Notes under the pieces: generated by a model
What the model was told of the DNA's origin: nothing
The model's database searches: none
Seen by the model: the letters and a program-made list of their open reading frames with translations, nothing else
Assembly: GCF_932526225.1 (NCBI RefSeq)
Contig: NC_064044.1
Coordinates: forward strand, 3,436,092 to 3,500,091
Origin: Nematostella vectensis
Lineage: Eukaryota > Cnidaria > Anthozoa > Actiniaria > Edwardsiidae
Direction: 5' to 3'
Length of the DNA stretch: 64,000 bases
Position numbers and translations under genes: made by a program
Part shown: positions 51,001-59,985 of the stretch, one piece after another
Position numbering within the stretch: position 1 is the stretch's first letter
Layout of the letters: every line of letters starts with the position of its first letter

Positions 51001-51486
51001 CTTTATCGCTGAAGCACTATGCAGGTCGGCAATGAAAATTGGGAAAGAATTCTGCTCTTCTTTTTCTTATCAAGAAATATTACAAATTCCAACCCCTTCA
51101 CTTTGAGCAGTATTATTTGATTAATTAATACATCAATTAATGTATATACTAAAGCGCGTCAACATCCCAATAAAATTGACGACACACATAGACGTGCGTG
51201 CAAATGCAAAAAGAACCGGTCTGAACACCTGTTCAGACTGGTTTCTTAACGTCAGAGGGATGTGATTCACGAAAGAATACGTAAATTCATGTGCAAATAA
51301 AGACCCTTAGAAAATCTTACAAATCAACGGGAATATTCTTGCTTGAGGGAAGGCTAAAAAAAATGTTTTGCTACCTGTGGACTAAATCAAAAAAGCACGA
51401 TAATAATTTCAATTTTATCCGATTTCTACAAAAAAAGGGCCTATGGAGGAGGTTTAACAAAATAAATAAAAAAAGCGGGGGTGAAA
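51001..51486. other. flank between minisatellite and Polinton
   Basis: AT-rich unique sequence. A short inverted repeat, CCGGTCTGAACA/CCTGTTCAGACTGG, occurs near 51218-51242. No gene was seen. Confidence 0.5.
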
Positions 51487-51960
51487 AGTAGTAGTAGGGT
51501 TTTGGCGCAGCTGGCGCAACTTTTTGATCTCCCCAAATTTCATTCCAAAATGGCGCGAAAGTCTCCGCGCACCTCCGCCAAGCCTCGCGACCTGCGCATG
51601 CGCGAGTTTGCTAGAGATCTCTTGCACGACCACGCCCACCCGTCAATCACTTTGTCACGTGACGACCACGCCCACCTGTCAATCATTTTGTCAAAAACCT
51701 GTCAATCATTTTGTCGAAAACCTGTCAATCACTTTGTCACGTGATAGCCACGCCCACCTGTCAATCACTTTGTCACGTGATAGCCACGCCCACCTGTCAA
51801 TCACTTTGTCACGTGATAACCAAGCCCACCTGTCAATCATTTTGTCACGTGATAGCCACGCCCACCTGTCAATCATTTTGTCGAAAACCTGTCAATCATT
51901 TTGTCACGTGTCGCATCTAGGGGGAGCTCGAGGGGGCTAACCTCTAAGCTTCACATCTAA
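51487..51960. repeat. Polinton left terminal region with CACGTG-bearing subrepeats
   Basis: Opens with AGTAGTAGTAGGG at the proposed terminus. From 51630 to 51911 a unit of about 36 bases, with CACGCCCACCTGTCAATCA and TTTGTCACGTGATAGC, repeats about six times, some copies shortened to CGAAAACCTGTCAATCA. This probably forms part of the terminal inverted repeat, whose partner lies outside the window. The open frames across it are artefacts. Confidence 0.75.
51919..51948. repeat. Polinton palindromic mini-element, copy 1
   Basis: GGAGCTCGAGGGGGCTAACC and then TCTAAG, an imperfect hairpin of the six-copy family in this element. It lies between the terminal repeats and the polymerase promoter. 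Confidence 0.7.
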
Positions 51961-51981
51961 AAAAAAGCTTTTGAAAAGTGG

Positions 51982-51989
51982 TTTAAAGA
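51982..51989 (+). promoter_or_regulatory. TTTAAAGA motif, polymerase gene
   Basis: Core TTTAAAGA in the context GTGGTTTAAAGAC. It lies one base before the first ATG but 20 bases before the in-frame ATG at 52009. Confidence 0.5.
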
Positions 51990-51990
51990 C

Positions 51991-54900
51991 ATGGCTGGTT
52001 TGATAGAAATGGAGAACCTGAAGGTGAAAGATCTGAAAGCCCTCGCCAAGGAGCGGGGTATCCCAAGATATTACTGGATGCGGAGAGACGAGCTCGTCGG
52101 GGCGCTGACCAGCACGTCACCACCACCACCACCCCGACGGGTTCCTTTACCCAAACTTGTCAAAGGGCTGCCACGACCACCCCGCATTACCCCGTCCAAC
52201 ACGTCGGAGAGTATTCTCGACGGCCCGGTACCTGAGATTAATGTCCCTATTCTAAAACCCTCCCAACCCCCACGGAGTTCCCGCGTCCAATCACTCAAGC
52301 ATTTTGCAAACAGGGCGGCCAACTCGATCAAGAGCGAGTTAGACAAGTTTGTGGATTGGATACTATCTTATGTCCCCGAGCCCGTCAAAAAGACCGTCAA
52401 AGAGGCTGCAGATAAACGGGTCGAACGTCTGAAGGAGAGGATTAAGCGTCTACACGAGGAGGTGGAAGATCGCTTCACACCCAAGGAACAACAGACGGCG
52501 TTGAAGGGGTATCTTAAAACCCACGGAATAGCCGGGCAGAGAGGTTACGACCCCAAGACATTCATCGCCAGAATCAAACCGAAAGTCTTAGAGCTCATCA
52601 GTCAACAAAAAAAGCCTATCAAAGTGAAGTTTATCTTTACTTGCGGGTTTATAAAAGAGGATCCGGCTACAGCTCAGATCGAAGAAGAACTGGGATATTT
52701 TCATACAGAAAAGCCCGAGATTGTGACAGAGTCGACTGATCTCTCTGATTTGTTCGATACGATGACAAATTATTTACTCGGATTAGTTGAGCTGTTCCAG
52801 AAGCAAGGCTCCGGATGGCAGTTTGACCAAGTGGAATACTTTGACATCAACATAGATCCCTTTGAACCGCTTTCTGGGTCTTCCTATATTCCGCTGCCGC
52901 CGAAACTAGCGTCTAAGAAGGCGATCATCAATGTTAAGAACGAGAATGATCACGAATGTTTCAAGTGGGCAGTAACCTCTGCTGTGTATCCTAGGGAGAA
53001 AGATCCTCAAAGGTTCAGTAAACAAATGATAGAGAACTCTGAGAAATTCGACTGGTCAGGGATAGAGTTCCCCGTCTCACTAAAACAGATTGACAAGTTC
53101 GAGAAACAGAACCAGTATACGGTTAATGTGTTTGGATACGAAACCAAAATATATCCATTGAGAATCAGTGAGAAGGATCCAGATAATGCGATCAACTTAC
53201 TTCTCATCTCGGATGATGAGACGAATCATTACTGCTGGATAAAGAATATGATGAGATTAGTATCTACTCAAATTGATGAGTTTCATCATACTCGTTTTTT
53301 ATGCTGTAGATGTCTGAACTCGTTTCGGTGCAAACAATCATTAGAAAAACATTCTGAATGCTGCGGCAATCATGAAGCGGTTGGAATAGAGATGCCTAAG
53401 ATAGATAAGGATGGAAATCTACCCCACATTAAATTCAAAAACTACAACAGAAAAATGCGTGTCCCCTTTGTTGTCTATGCCGACTTTGAGAGCTTCACAG
53501 AGAATATAGACACATGCTCCCCAGATGGGAGTAAAAGCTTCACTAAGCAATACCAGAAACACAAACCGTCTGGTTTCTGCTATCTCATCAAGTGTTTCGA
53601 CGGAGATATATCCCCACCCGAGCTTGTACGATACACAGCTGAATCTCCAGACGAAGATATCCCACAGCTTTTCGTAGAGTCTTTGGAGTCAGACATTAAG
53701 AAAATTTACGATAAGTTCAGGTTCCCTAAGAAGGTGAAAATGACTCCGAAGGACAAAATCGCCTATAACGACGCCACTCACTGCCACATCTGTGAGGGTG
53801 GATTAGGGGAAGACAAGGTTTTAGACCATTGCCACCTTACAGGGAAGTACAGAGGTGCTGCTCACAACGCATGCAACTTAGATCACAAAATTCCAAAGTT
53901 CTTTCCTGTTATCTTTCACAATCTGTCTGGGTACGACAGCCATCTATTTATCAAGAACCTTGGTACATCGGAAGGTAAAATAAACTGTATACCTAATAAC
54001 GAGGAAAAGTATATTTCTTTCACAAAACAGATTGTAGTCGACAGTTTCACGAACAAGGAGGGCAACAAGATTGATGTTAAACGTGATATCAGATTTATCG
54101 ACAGTTTCAGGTTTATGTCGGCCAGTCTCGACAGTCTAGTGGGTAATATGTCAAGGGAGTGCTTCAAAAACCTGGCGGAGTACTATGAGGGGGAGGAGCT
54201 CCAGCTGTTGTTGAGGAAGGGTGTTTTCCCTTACGACTGGTTCGACGGCTTTAGCAAGCTCGACGCAACACAGCTCCCACAGAGAGAGGCATTCCACTCC
54301 AAACTTAACGACACCGACATATCGGAGGAGGATCACCTGCACGTGCGGAGAGTGTGGGAGGTCTTTGGGATGGGGACCATGAGGGATTACCACAATCTGT
54401 ACCTAGAGTCGGATGTGTTGCTTTTAGCTGACGTTTTCGAGAACTTTAGGGACGTTTGTCTCAAGAATTACGGTCTGGACCCCGCTTGGTACTACACAGC
54501 GCCAGGGTTGGCTTGGGATGCAGCGTTGAAGACCACCAAGGTGAGGCTAGAGCTTCTAACGGACTATGACATGTTGCTCATGATTGAGAAGGGCATCCGT
54601 GGGGGTGTCTCCATGATAAGCAACAGACATGGGGAGGCAAATAACCCTTACATGAAGGAGTATGACCCTGACCTACCCACAAAATATATCACCTACCTTG
54701 ATGCTAACAATTTGTATGGCTGGGCGATGAGCAACCCTTTACCGACTCACGGTTTCAGGTGGATGGGTGACCAAGAGATGTCAGGTTGGAGAGACCGCCC
54801 ATGCATTCTGGAGGTTGACTTGGAGTACCCTCACCACCTACATGACTTACACAACGATTACCCACTAGCCCCGGAATCTATCGGGCTAGGTAATGTGGAC

Positions 54901-55917
54901 AAGTTGGTCCCCAACCTTAACGACAAGACAAAGTACGTTATCCACCATGAGACTCTGAGACTTTATGTGAGTTTTGGGCTAAAAGTCACTAAGATTCACA
55001 GGGGTGTCACTTTTGAGGAGTCTGCTTGGCTGGGGCCCTACATTGACTTGAACACCGATCTGAGAGCCAAGGCGACAAACGATTTTGAGAAAGATTTTTT
55101 CAAGTTAATGAACAACTCCGTCTTTGGTAAGACTATGGAGAACATTAGGAACAGGGTGGACATTCGGTTGGTGACGGACGAGAAGCAGGCCAAGAAGCTC
55201 ATATCAAAGCCGAACTATCAACATCGCACCATCTTTTGCGAGAATCTAGCCGCCATCCACATGAAGAAGACAAAGCTGATCTTCAACAAGCCTGTCTACT
55301 TGGGCATGTCCATTCTGGACCTGAGTAAGACGCTCATGTACGATTTCCACTACAACTTCGTCAAGCCCAAGTACGGTGAGGATGCAAAGCTCTTATTCAC
55401 TGATACTGACAGCCTGATGTATGAGATCGAGACGAAAGACTTTTACGAGGACATCAGCGGGGATGTGAGGTCCACGTTCGACACCAGCAACTTTCCGAAG
55501 GGTCACCCATCTGGTATTGAGGTGGGTGTGAACAAGAAAGTCATCGGAATGTTTAAAGATGAGGCTGGGGGTCAGCAAATCACAGAATTTGTAGGACTGA
55601 GGGCCAAACTTTACTCGTACAAGATGGATGAAGGTAAAGAAGAAAAGAAATGCAAGGGCGTCAAGAGAGCAGTCGTCAAGAAGAGCATCGGTTTCGATGA
55701 CTACAAGGATTGCTTATTTGGTAAGAAACCTCAGATGAGACTTATGAATGTCATCAGAAGTCATAAGCATGATGTTTACACTGAAACGGTGAACAAGGTC
55801 GCTCTATCTCATGAGGATGATAAACGGGTCATCTGTGATGATGGTATTCACACCTTCGCTCACGGTCATTTCAGAACGCTATTAGGTGGTGGCTCAGTAT
55901 CTTCAGGGACGACTTGA
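51991..55917 (+). CDS. polB: Polinton family-B DNA polymerase with N-terminal SAP-like domain
   Basis: 1308 residues (1302 if translation starts at the ATG at 52009, which fits the promoter spacing of the other genes better). It copies the element, by analogy with protein-primed replication. Residues 7-42 resemble a SAP DNA-binding motif (LKALAKERGI), then a Pro-rich linker and a basic helical stretch. CCRC, HSECC near residues 440-460 looks like a C2H2-type finger. The exonuclease motifs are Asp498/Glu500 (YADFES), Asn644/Asp649 (HNLSGYD) and Tyr804/Asp808 (YLESD). A zinc HNH-like knuckle at 597-629 has CHIC and DHCHLTGKYRG. Polymerase motifs are A (Asp904, LDANNLYG), B (Lys1038-Asn1042-Ser1043-Gly1046) and C (Asp1138-Thr-Asp1140, TDTDS). 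All catalytic residues are present. Its end overlaps the convergent integrase gene by 52 bases. Confidence 0.93.
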   Translation: MAGLIEMENLKVKDLKALAKERGIPRYYWMRRDELVGALTSTSPPPPPRRVPLPKLVKGLPRPPRITPSNTSESILDGPVPEINVPILKPSQPPRSSRVQSLKHFANRAANSIKSELDKFVDWILSYVPEPVKKTVKEAADKRVERLKERIKRLHEEVEDRFTPKEQQTALKGYLKTHGIAGQRGYDPKTFIARIKPKVLELISQQKKPIKVKFIFTCGFIKEDPATAQIEEELGYFHTEKPEIVTESTDLSDLFDTMTNYLLGLVELFQKQGSGWQFDQVEYFDINIDPFEPLSGSSYIPLPPKLASKKAIINVKNENDHECFKWAVTSAVYPREKDPQRFSKQMIENSEKFDWSGIEFPVSLKQIDKFEKQNQYTVNVFGYETKIYPLRISEKDPDNAINLLLISDDETNHYCWIKNMMRLVSTQIDEFHHTRFLCCRCLNSFRCKQSLEKHSECCGNHEAVGIEMPKIDKDGNLPHIKFKNYNRKMRVPFVVYADFESFTENIDTCSPDGSKSFTKQYQKHKPSGFCYLIKCFDGDISPPELVRYTAESPDEDIPQLFVESLESDIKKIYDKFRFPKKVKMTPKDKIAYNDATHCHICEGGLGEDKVLDHCHLTGKYRGAAHNACNLDHKIPKFFPVIFHNLSGYDSHLFIKNLGTSEGKINCIPNNEEKYISFTKQIVVDSFTNKEGNKIDVKRDIRFIDSFRFMSASLDSLVGNMSRECFKNLAEYYEGEELQLLLRKGVFPYDWFDGFSKLDATQLPQREAFHSKLNDTDISEEDHLHVRRVWEVFGMGTMRDYHNLYLESDVLLLADVFENFRDVCLKNYGLDPAWYYTAPGLAWDAALKTTKVRLELLTDYDMLLMIEKGIRGGVSMISNRHGEANNPYMKEYDPDLPTKYITYLDANNLYGWAMSNPLPTHGFRWMGDQEMSGWRDRPCILEVDLEYPHHLHDLHNDYPLAPESIGLGNVDKLVPNLNDKTKYVIHHETLRLYVSFGLKVTKIHRGVTFEESAWLGPYIDLNTDLRAKATNDFEKDFFKLMNNSVFGKTMENIRNRVDIRLVTDEKQAKKLISKPNYQHRTIFCENLAAIHMKKTKLIFNKPVYLGMSILDLSKTLMYDFHYNFVKPKYGEDAKLLFTDTDSLMYEIETKDFYEDISGDVRSTFDTSNFPKGHPSGIEVGVNKKVIGMFKDEAGGQQITEFVGLRAKLYSYKMDEGKEEKKCKGVKRAVVKKSIGFDDYKDCLFGKKPQMRLMNVIRSHKHDVYTETVNKVALSHEDDKRVICDDGIHTFAHGHFRTLLGGGSVSSGTT

Positions 55918-56858
55918 AGTTCTTCCCTAACGAACGACCTCCTTGGAGCGCCTTCGGAGAGGTAGTACAACACAGGCTGTCCAACTGAAACAACACTGCG
56001 TGATAGATCAAACACTTTTAAACTCCAAATAGGATCTGTGGCTCGTCTGCGTTCACCTCCTTCCTCTTCTCCAGGAGCTAACAGATATCTAACTCTAACC
56101 CCTGGTGGTAGTCTAACTTCATCAAGTCCAACAGGCCGCTTATACGTTGGAGGGTCAATATCAACCTCTTTCAAACCAATAGATTTTGCAGGCTCTTTGC
56201 CAGTAATTCTTATGGGTTGACTATTCAGAGTTTTCAAAACATCTGGCAATCGTTTCACCCAAACTCTAGACCGATCATCGCTAATCATTTCTTGAGCATA
56301 CTGATGAGAAAACAACCTCTCCGCCAGTGTTCTATTGGCGCGTTCGACAAAAGCCTGTGCGCGATGGTTCCCAGCTTCGCTTCGCTGGATGGTAACCCCC
56401 TTCTTTTTCATAATCTTCGTTACCTCTCCCCTAAATTCTGTCCCCGGGTCGACAATCACCGTATGAGGCCATTTAAGTTTTCTGGAGTATATCTTTTCAA
56501 ACCCTCTAGCAATTCCACTCGAATCCTTGGTAGTCAGTGCTTCTGCATCTTTATATCTCGAGGCAATATCAATCACGACCAACGCGTAACGGTAGGTTTT
56601 TCTGCCTACGTTATCGTGGGGCATAAACAACAGATCGGCTTGGTGAATCTGATTAGGTTTATTCACAGTCCAATGCGGTCTGGGGACATACTTTGGGGCT
56701 GGGAGGTAGATCTGCCACAACGCCTGTTTTTCAAGCCACCTCTTAGCCTCGGCTTCACTGACTTTAGCGACACTAGCTAACTTAGAAATAGCTGAATACC
56801 CTTTCCAGTATCCATCGGTGGAATAGTATATTTTTGATAACCTGCTTTCGTTACTCAT
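55866..56858 (-). CDS. int: Polinton retroviral-type integrase
   Basis: 330 residues, the only minus-strand gene of the element seen. It inserts the element's DNA into the host genome. An N-terminal helical region precedes the catalytic core. The DDE triad is Asp75 (HQADLLF), Asp137 (VDPGTEF) and Glu172 (FVERANR), with 34 residues between the last two as in the D,D35E family. The C-terminal region (VRVRYLL to REELQVVP) looks like a small DNA-binding barrel. It is convergent with the polymerase gene and divergent from the capsid gene; its ATG lies within the shared TTTAAA motif, which is palindromic and could serve both directions. Confidence 0.93.
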   Translation of the reverse strand: MSNESRLSKIYYSTDGYWKGYSAISKLASVAKVSEAEAKRWLEKQALWQIYLPAPKYVPRPHWTVNKPNQIHQADLLFMPHDNVGRKTYRYALVVIDIASRYKDAEALTTKDSSGIARGFEKIYSRKLKWPHTVIVDPGTEFRGEVTKIMKKKGVTIQRSEAGNHRAQAFVERANRTLAERLFSHQYAQEMISDDRSRVWVKRLPDVLKTLNSQPIRITGKEPAKSIGLKEVDIDPPTYKRPVGLDEVRLPPGVRVRYLLAPGEEEGGERRRATDPIWSLKVFDLSRSVVSVGQPVLYYLSEGAPRRSFVREELQVVPEDTEPPPNSVLK

Positions 56859-56865
56859 TTAAAGA
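56858..56865 (+). promoter_or_regulatory. TTTAAAGA motif, capsid gene (divergent with integrase)
   Basis: TTTAAAGATTATC starts 34 bases before the capsid ATG. Its palindromic TTTAAA core overlaps the integrase start on the other strand. Confidence 0.6.
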
Positions 56866-56891
56866 TTATCTCTCTTTTCTTAAAATAAAAG

Positions 56892-58130
56892 ATGGCACAA
56901 GCGATATCAGAAAAAATTAACCCAAACAGGATCCCACGGGAACCCTTCGGCCTGAAAGCGGAATCGTCGCTGAATCGGATTACATTCAATCCCTCATCAG
57001 CAAGTCCTGGAGAAACCCTCTATATAAATATTCCAAAACTTGCTGAAAATGTAGTGATTGTTCCAGGTAGTGTATCCTTACTATTTGACTTAGACGTCGC
57101 AGGACACGCGAATAATACTCTCGTCAACAACGTTGGCCGGAACCTAGTGTCAAGACTCAAGATTCTTTTCGGTGGAGAAACACTACAGGATACTCAAAGA
57201 TACGATCTCTTCCAAACCTATCACGACTTATACTTACAAGCTGAAGATCGTGAGGATAGAATAAAACAAGGTATCTCCTCTGAAAACATGAGGAAGCTCA
57301 GGACAAATGCAGGTGACAAAGCGACATCAGATGCTAAGGAAGTAGCTCTTGCAGCGGTTCACAACACCAAGTACTGCATTCCACTCGACCATCCTATTCT
57401 CGGCGAGCATGGGGTCTTTTATCCAAAGGCGTTACCTCATCCGCTAATCTTTGAAATTACTCTAGCCCCAGTTTCCGACGTCGTTGTTTATGCTGACACG
57501 GTCAAGACTCCAACGTACACAATCACAAACCTCGAGTTGGAATATGCTTGCATCTCAAGTGAATACTTGGCTCGTGAGGCGTTGTCGGCTTATCAGGTTG
57601 GTAGAGGATTCTTTTACGAGAACGTCATTCTCCACAAAACGTTCACCATCTCCAAACCTAATGATGGTGTCATAAACGAGCACATTAATCTGCCGAGGAG
57701 GTCAATGACAGGGATATTGTGCCTGTTCACAGAGAGCTACACCGGAGGAGCAAGGGATTCCGAAAAGTTTGTCAATCCAAGCATCACATCGATCAACATT
57801 AATGTGGATGGCATGCCAAACCGTCTCTACTCCAAGGGGATGACACCGCCGGACCTCTGGGAGTCGGTAAAGAAACGTTTCGGTAGAGAGGGTGTTAAGC
57901 AAAAGGATTTTTACGCTAATAACAAGTTTGCTCTGTGGGTCGACTTGAGGGCACATCCAGATAACAGCATTCACGGAGGAGGTCTGGTCTTGAACAACAC
58001 GCGGGACGGAGTAAAACTAGAAATGAAACGGAAAGTTGGAGGAACGGGAAACATCACCTGCTACATGTTTGTAGTAGCCGACGCGTTGATGGAGGTTATG
58101 AACTCGAATTTGAGAGCAATCATGTATTAA
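56892..58130 (+). CDS. predicted double jelly-roll major capsid (hexon-like) protein
   Basis: 412 residues, strand-rich with few charged clusters. It sits directly before the packaging ATPase, the arrangement typical of the major capsid gene in Polintons and related viruses. Recognisable stretches include ITFNPSSASPGETLYINIP, LLFDLDVAGHANNTLV, GGETLQDTQRYDLF and a second half with RGFFYENVILHKTFTI and VWVDLRAHPDNS-like sequence, consistent with two tandem jelly rolls. I assign it by context, length and general pattern; a structure prediction would be the test. It would form the capsid shell. Confidence 0.75.
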   Translation: MAQAISEKINPNRIPREPFGLKAESSLNRITFNPSSASPGETLYINIPKLAENVVIVPGSVSLLFDLDVAGHANNTLVNNVGRNLVSRLKILFGGETLQDTQRYDLFQTYHDLYLQAEDREDRIKQGISSENMRKLRTNAGDKATSDAKEVALAAVHNTKYCIPLDHPILGEHGVFYPKALPHPLIFEITLAPVSDVVVYADTVKTPTYTITNLELEYACISSEYLAREALSAYQVGRGFFYENVILHKTFTISKPNDGVINEHINLPRRSMTGILCLFTESYTGGARDSEKFVNPSITSININVDGMPNRLYSKGMTPPDLWESVKKRFGREGVKQKDFYANNKFALWVDLRAHPDNSIHGGGLVLNNTRDGVKLEMKRKVGGTGNITCYMFVVADALMEVMNSNLRAIMY

Positions 58131-58158
58131 AAAGGACTTGTGTGATAATACAAAAAGA

Positions 58159-58785
58159 ATGGAAGAATTACGGGAAAAAGTTCCTTTTCATTGTATTATC
58201 ACAGGACCTACTAATTGTGGGAAGACAAAGTACCTCACGGAACAGCTCCGAGGGCCGTTCCGGCATGTGTTTGAATACATTGTGTTGATTTGTCCGACTT
58301 ATGCGAAAAACAAGTCCTATCGTAGATTTGCTCACGGAGATAAACGTTTCTTGGTATTATCGCCGGATGCTAGTAACACCGATGAGATTAACGAGTTACT
58401 AACAGATTGTGCGGTGCTATTTTCTGGTACAAATACGTTACTCGTTTTGGATGACTGTGCTGTATCGAAAGATCTAAAGCAACGCTCGAACAAGTTTATC
58501 AATCTAGCGTTCTCAGGGAGACACGAAGGATTATCAGTGTGGGTATTGACGCAACAATTAACATCCATAGCAAAGCCCTTCCGTGATAACGTCGCCTGTG
58601 TGGTTACATTCCATAATCCATCTCAAATCGGTACCAAAACACTGTTTGAAGATTATGGGGGTGACTTAGACGTCGAGACTCGTAAAAAGTTTGTAGAACT
58701 GCTGAAAACTGAAAAGTATTCCAGACTCTGTTTCTGCCTACGACATCCATTCCAACGTTATTTGGAGATTCCTGCCACGCGGTGA
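58159..58785 (+). CDS. genome-packaging ATPase (FtsK/HerA, A32-like)
   Basis: 208 residues from the ATG at 58159; a TTG 21 bases upstream keeps the frame open but is not a plausible start here. It pumps DNA into the capsid. The Walker A motif is GPTNCGKT (residues 16-23), the Walker B motif LLVLDDC with Asp98/Asp99, and a conserved VLTQQ sensor segment lies at 129-133. It follows the capsid gene by only 28 bases. The usual TTTAAAGA motif is replaced by a weaker ATTAAAAAGG at about 58126-58135. The stop codon lies next to a palindromic mini-element. Confidence 0.92.
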   Translation: MEELREKVPFHCIITGPTNCGKTKYLTEQLRGPFRHVFEYIVLICPTYAKNKSYRRFAHGDKRFLVLSPDASNTDEINELLTDCAVLFSGTNTLLVLDDCAVSKDLKQRSNKFINLAFSGRHEGLSVWVLTQQLTSIAKPFRDNVACVVTFHNPSQIGTKTLFEDYGGDLDVETRKKFVELLKTEKYSRLCFCLRHPFQRYLEIPATR

Positions 58786-58811
58786 GAGCTCGAGGGGCTG
58801 ACCCCTCGAAG
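58786..58811. repeat. Polinton palindromic mini-element, copy 2
   Basis: GAGCTCGAGGGGCTGACCCC and then TCGAAG, directly after the ATPase stop codon and before the next promoter motif. It is the most symmetrical copy. Confidence 0.8.
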
Positions 58812-58814
58812 TGG

Positions 58815-58822
58815 TTTAAAAA
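58815..58822 (+). promoter_or_regulatory. TTTAAAAA motif, 175-residue gene
   Basis: GTGGTTTAAAAACATC starting 33 bases before the ATG at 58848. Confidence 0.6.
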
Positions 58823-58847
58823 CATCTTGGTCTACTTACAAAATAAG

Positions 58848-59375
58848 ATGGCAAGCATTGAGGATTATATGGAAGAGGAGCCTAAGTCTAAGGGGAGCTC
58901 GAAGGGTGAGCCTCTCGAAGACGATGTTGAAGTCAAACGAGAATCGCTGGCTATTCTCGCATCTCTTGGGACTACGAAGGAATTTCTTGGTGTGGACATG
59001 AGTTTAGGGGATATCAAGAAGCTCTCGGCGAAAGACGTCGAAAAGTACTTTGTTCGCTACCAGACTGTCTTAGGCAAACAAGTTACTGATGGATTAGTAG
59101 AATCAGCACTTCAAGTGGTGTCTCAAGTCATTTCCTACGTGGTTCCTGTAGATGACACCGAAGCGCTTAGCAAAGACTTACAGAACGACGAGTTGGTTAA
59201 ACGCGAATTGTCAAACTTTGCAGGTCTCTTGGTATTGAAGGGAGGAAGGATGGTAGCACTTGCTAGTGCCCTCTTTCGGGTCGCTAAGCATGTTAAACTA
59301 ACACCTTCACAGGAGACTTCCAACAAACTTCAAGAAGTTTCAAGCACAACTGAGCAAACTCTTGACCACACCTGA
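58848..59375 (+). CDS. Polinton protein of unknown function, 175 residues
   Basis: Starts at the ATG at 58848, 33 bases after the promoter motif; an upstream GTG frame is not used. The acidic N-terminus is followed by a helical region, with hydrophobic segments near residues 100-115 (QVVSQVISYVV) and 140-160 (AGLLVLKGGRMVALASALF). It may be a minor virion or membrane-active protein. A palindromic mini-element lies inside it and encodes GSSKGEPLED. The 3' end runs into a 22-base tandem repeat that supplies the stop codon. Confidence 0.8.
   Translation: MASIEDYMEEEPKSKGSSKGEPLEDDVEVKRESLAILASLGTTKEFLGVDMSLGDIKKLSAKDVEKYFVRYQTVLGKQVTDGLVESALQVVSQVISYVVPVDDTEALSKDLQNDELVKRELSNFAGLLVLKGGRMVALASALFRVAKHVKLTPSQETSNKLQEVSSTTEQTLDHT
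58895..58920. repeat. Polinton palindromic mini-element, copy 3 (in coding sequence)
   Basis: GAGCTCGAAGGGTGAGCCTC and then TCGAAG, within the 175-residue gene near its N-terminus and in frame. Confidence 0.75.
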
Positions 59376-59476
59376 GCACACCTAAGCAAGCTCTTGAGCA
59401 CACCTGAGCACGTCTAAGCAAGCTCTTGAGCACAACTGGGCAAGCTCTTGAGCACACCTGAGCAAGCTCTTGAGCA
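59340..59476 (+). repeat. 22-bp tandem repeat at the end of the 175-residue gene
   Basis: About six copies of GAGCAAGCTCTT plus GAGCACACCT-type halves. The first copies encode the last residues of the upstream gene, and TGA in CACACCTGAGCAC ends it. The array fills most of the space up to the next promoter motif. Confidence 0.88.
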
Positions 59477-59484
59477 TGATGTGA

Positions 59485-59494
59485 TTTAAAGATT
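59485..59494 (+). promoter_or_regulatory. TTTAAAGATT motif, 144-residue gene
   Basis: GATTTAAAGATTC starting 31 bases before the ATG at 59516. Confidence 0.65.
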
Positions 59495-59515
59495 CTTTAT
59501 CCAGAGTAAAGAATC

Positions 59516-59950
59516 ATGTCTGACGAAAATCAAGAGGTTGAGCAAATCACAAAGGACCCTCCCCCCAGGAAGAAGAGTGCCGCTAAGGAGAAAGATCCTA
59601 TAAAAGTCGCTTCTGGTAAGAGAGTTGCCGAATATAATAGGAGGTGTAGAGAAGCACTTGCTAGGGAGATGAAACGCGAGGCGGAGGCGAGTTCAGAAGA
59701 CGCTGCACGAGCAGAGACACCCCACCAAGAGGGAGCTCGAGGGGATAGCCTCTCGGACGCTTGGATTCCAGAGCTATCGTTTACAACTGTACTGGCTCTA
59801 GTCGGAATAGGGCTCACCGCATTGGATATGTATATGCGTTTTTACAAAAAGACGCCTAAGATCAACGCCAACGAGACTGAAACTTTCGAGAGGCCTGCCG
59901 CCCGAGGGGCTAGCCTCCCGAACGCGACGCCAAAAATAGGAATGTTGTGA
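59516..59950 (+). CDS. Polinton basic membrane protein of unknown function, 144 residues
   Basis: The Lys/Arg-rich N-terminal half includes KRVAEYNRRCREALA, a pattern I associate with small core-like proteins of cnidarian Polintons. One membrane segment lies near residues 88-109 (FTTVLALVGIGLTALDMYM). Two palindromic mini-elements lie in frame (EGARGDSLSDA and ARGASLPNA). It may bind DNA or the inner capsid; no enzyme motif is seen. Confidence 0.8.
   Translation: MSDENQEVEQITKDPPPRKKSAAKEKDPIKVASGKRVAEYNRRCREALAREMKREAEASSEDAARAETPHQEGARGDSLSDAWIPELSFTTVLALVGIGLTALDMYMRFYKKTPKINANETETFERPAARGASLPNATPKIGML
59733..59758. repeat. Polinton palindromic mini-element, copy 4 (in coding sequence)
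   Basis: GAGCTCGAGGGGATAGCCTC and then TCGGAC, within the 144-residue gene. Confidence 0.78.
59899..59924. repeat. Polinton palindromic mini-element, copy 5 (in coding sequence)
   Basis: GCCCGAGGGGCTAGCCTCCC followed by GAAC, near the 3' end of the 144-residue gene. It is the second copy in that gene. Confidence 0.75.
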
Positions 59951-59960
59951 TTTAAAGATT
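59951..59960 (+). promoter_or_regulatory. TTTAAAGATT motif, 74-residue gene
   Basis: TGATTTAAAGATTATC starting 35 bases before the ATG at 59986, directly after the stop of the previous gene. Confidence 0.65.
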
Positions 59961-59985
59961 ATCTGAATCTGTAATAAATAAAATC

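Noticed and set aside
58138-58158. TTG as start of the packaging ATPase
   Set aside because: A non-AUG start is not needed; an ATG at 58159 lies before the Walker A motif. The same reasoning moves the 175-residue gene from a GTG at 58782 to the ATG at 58848.
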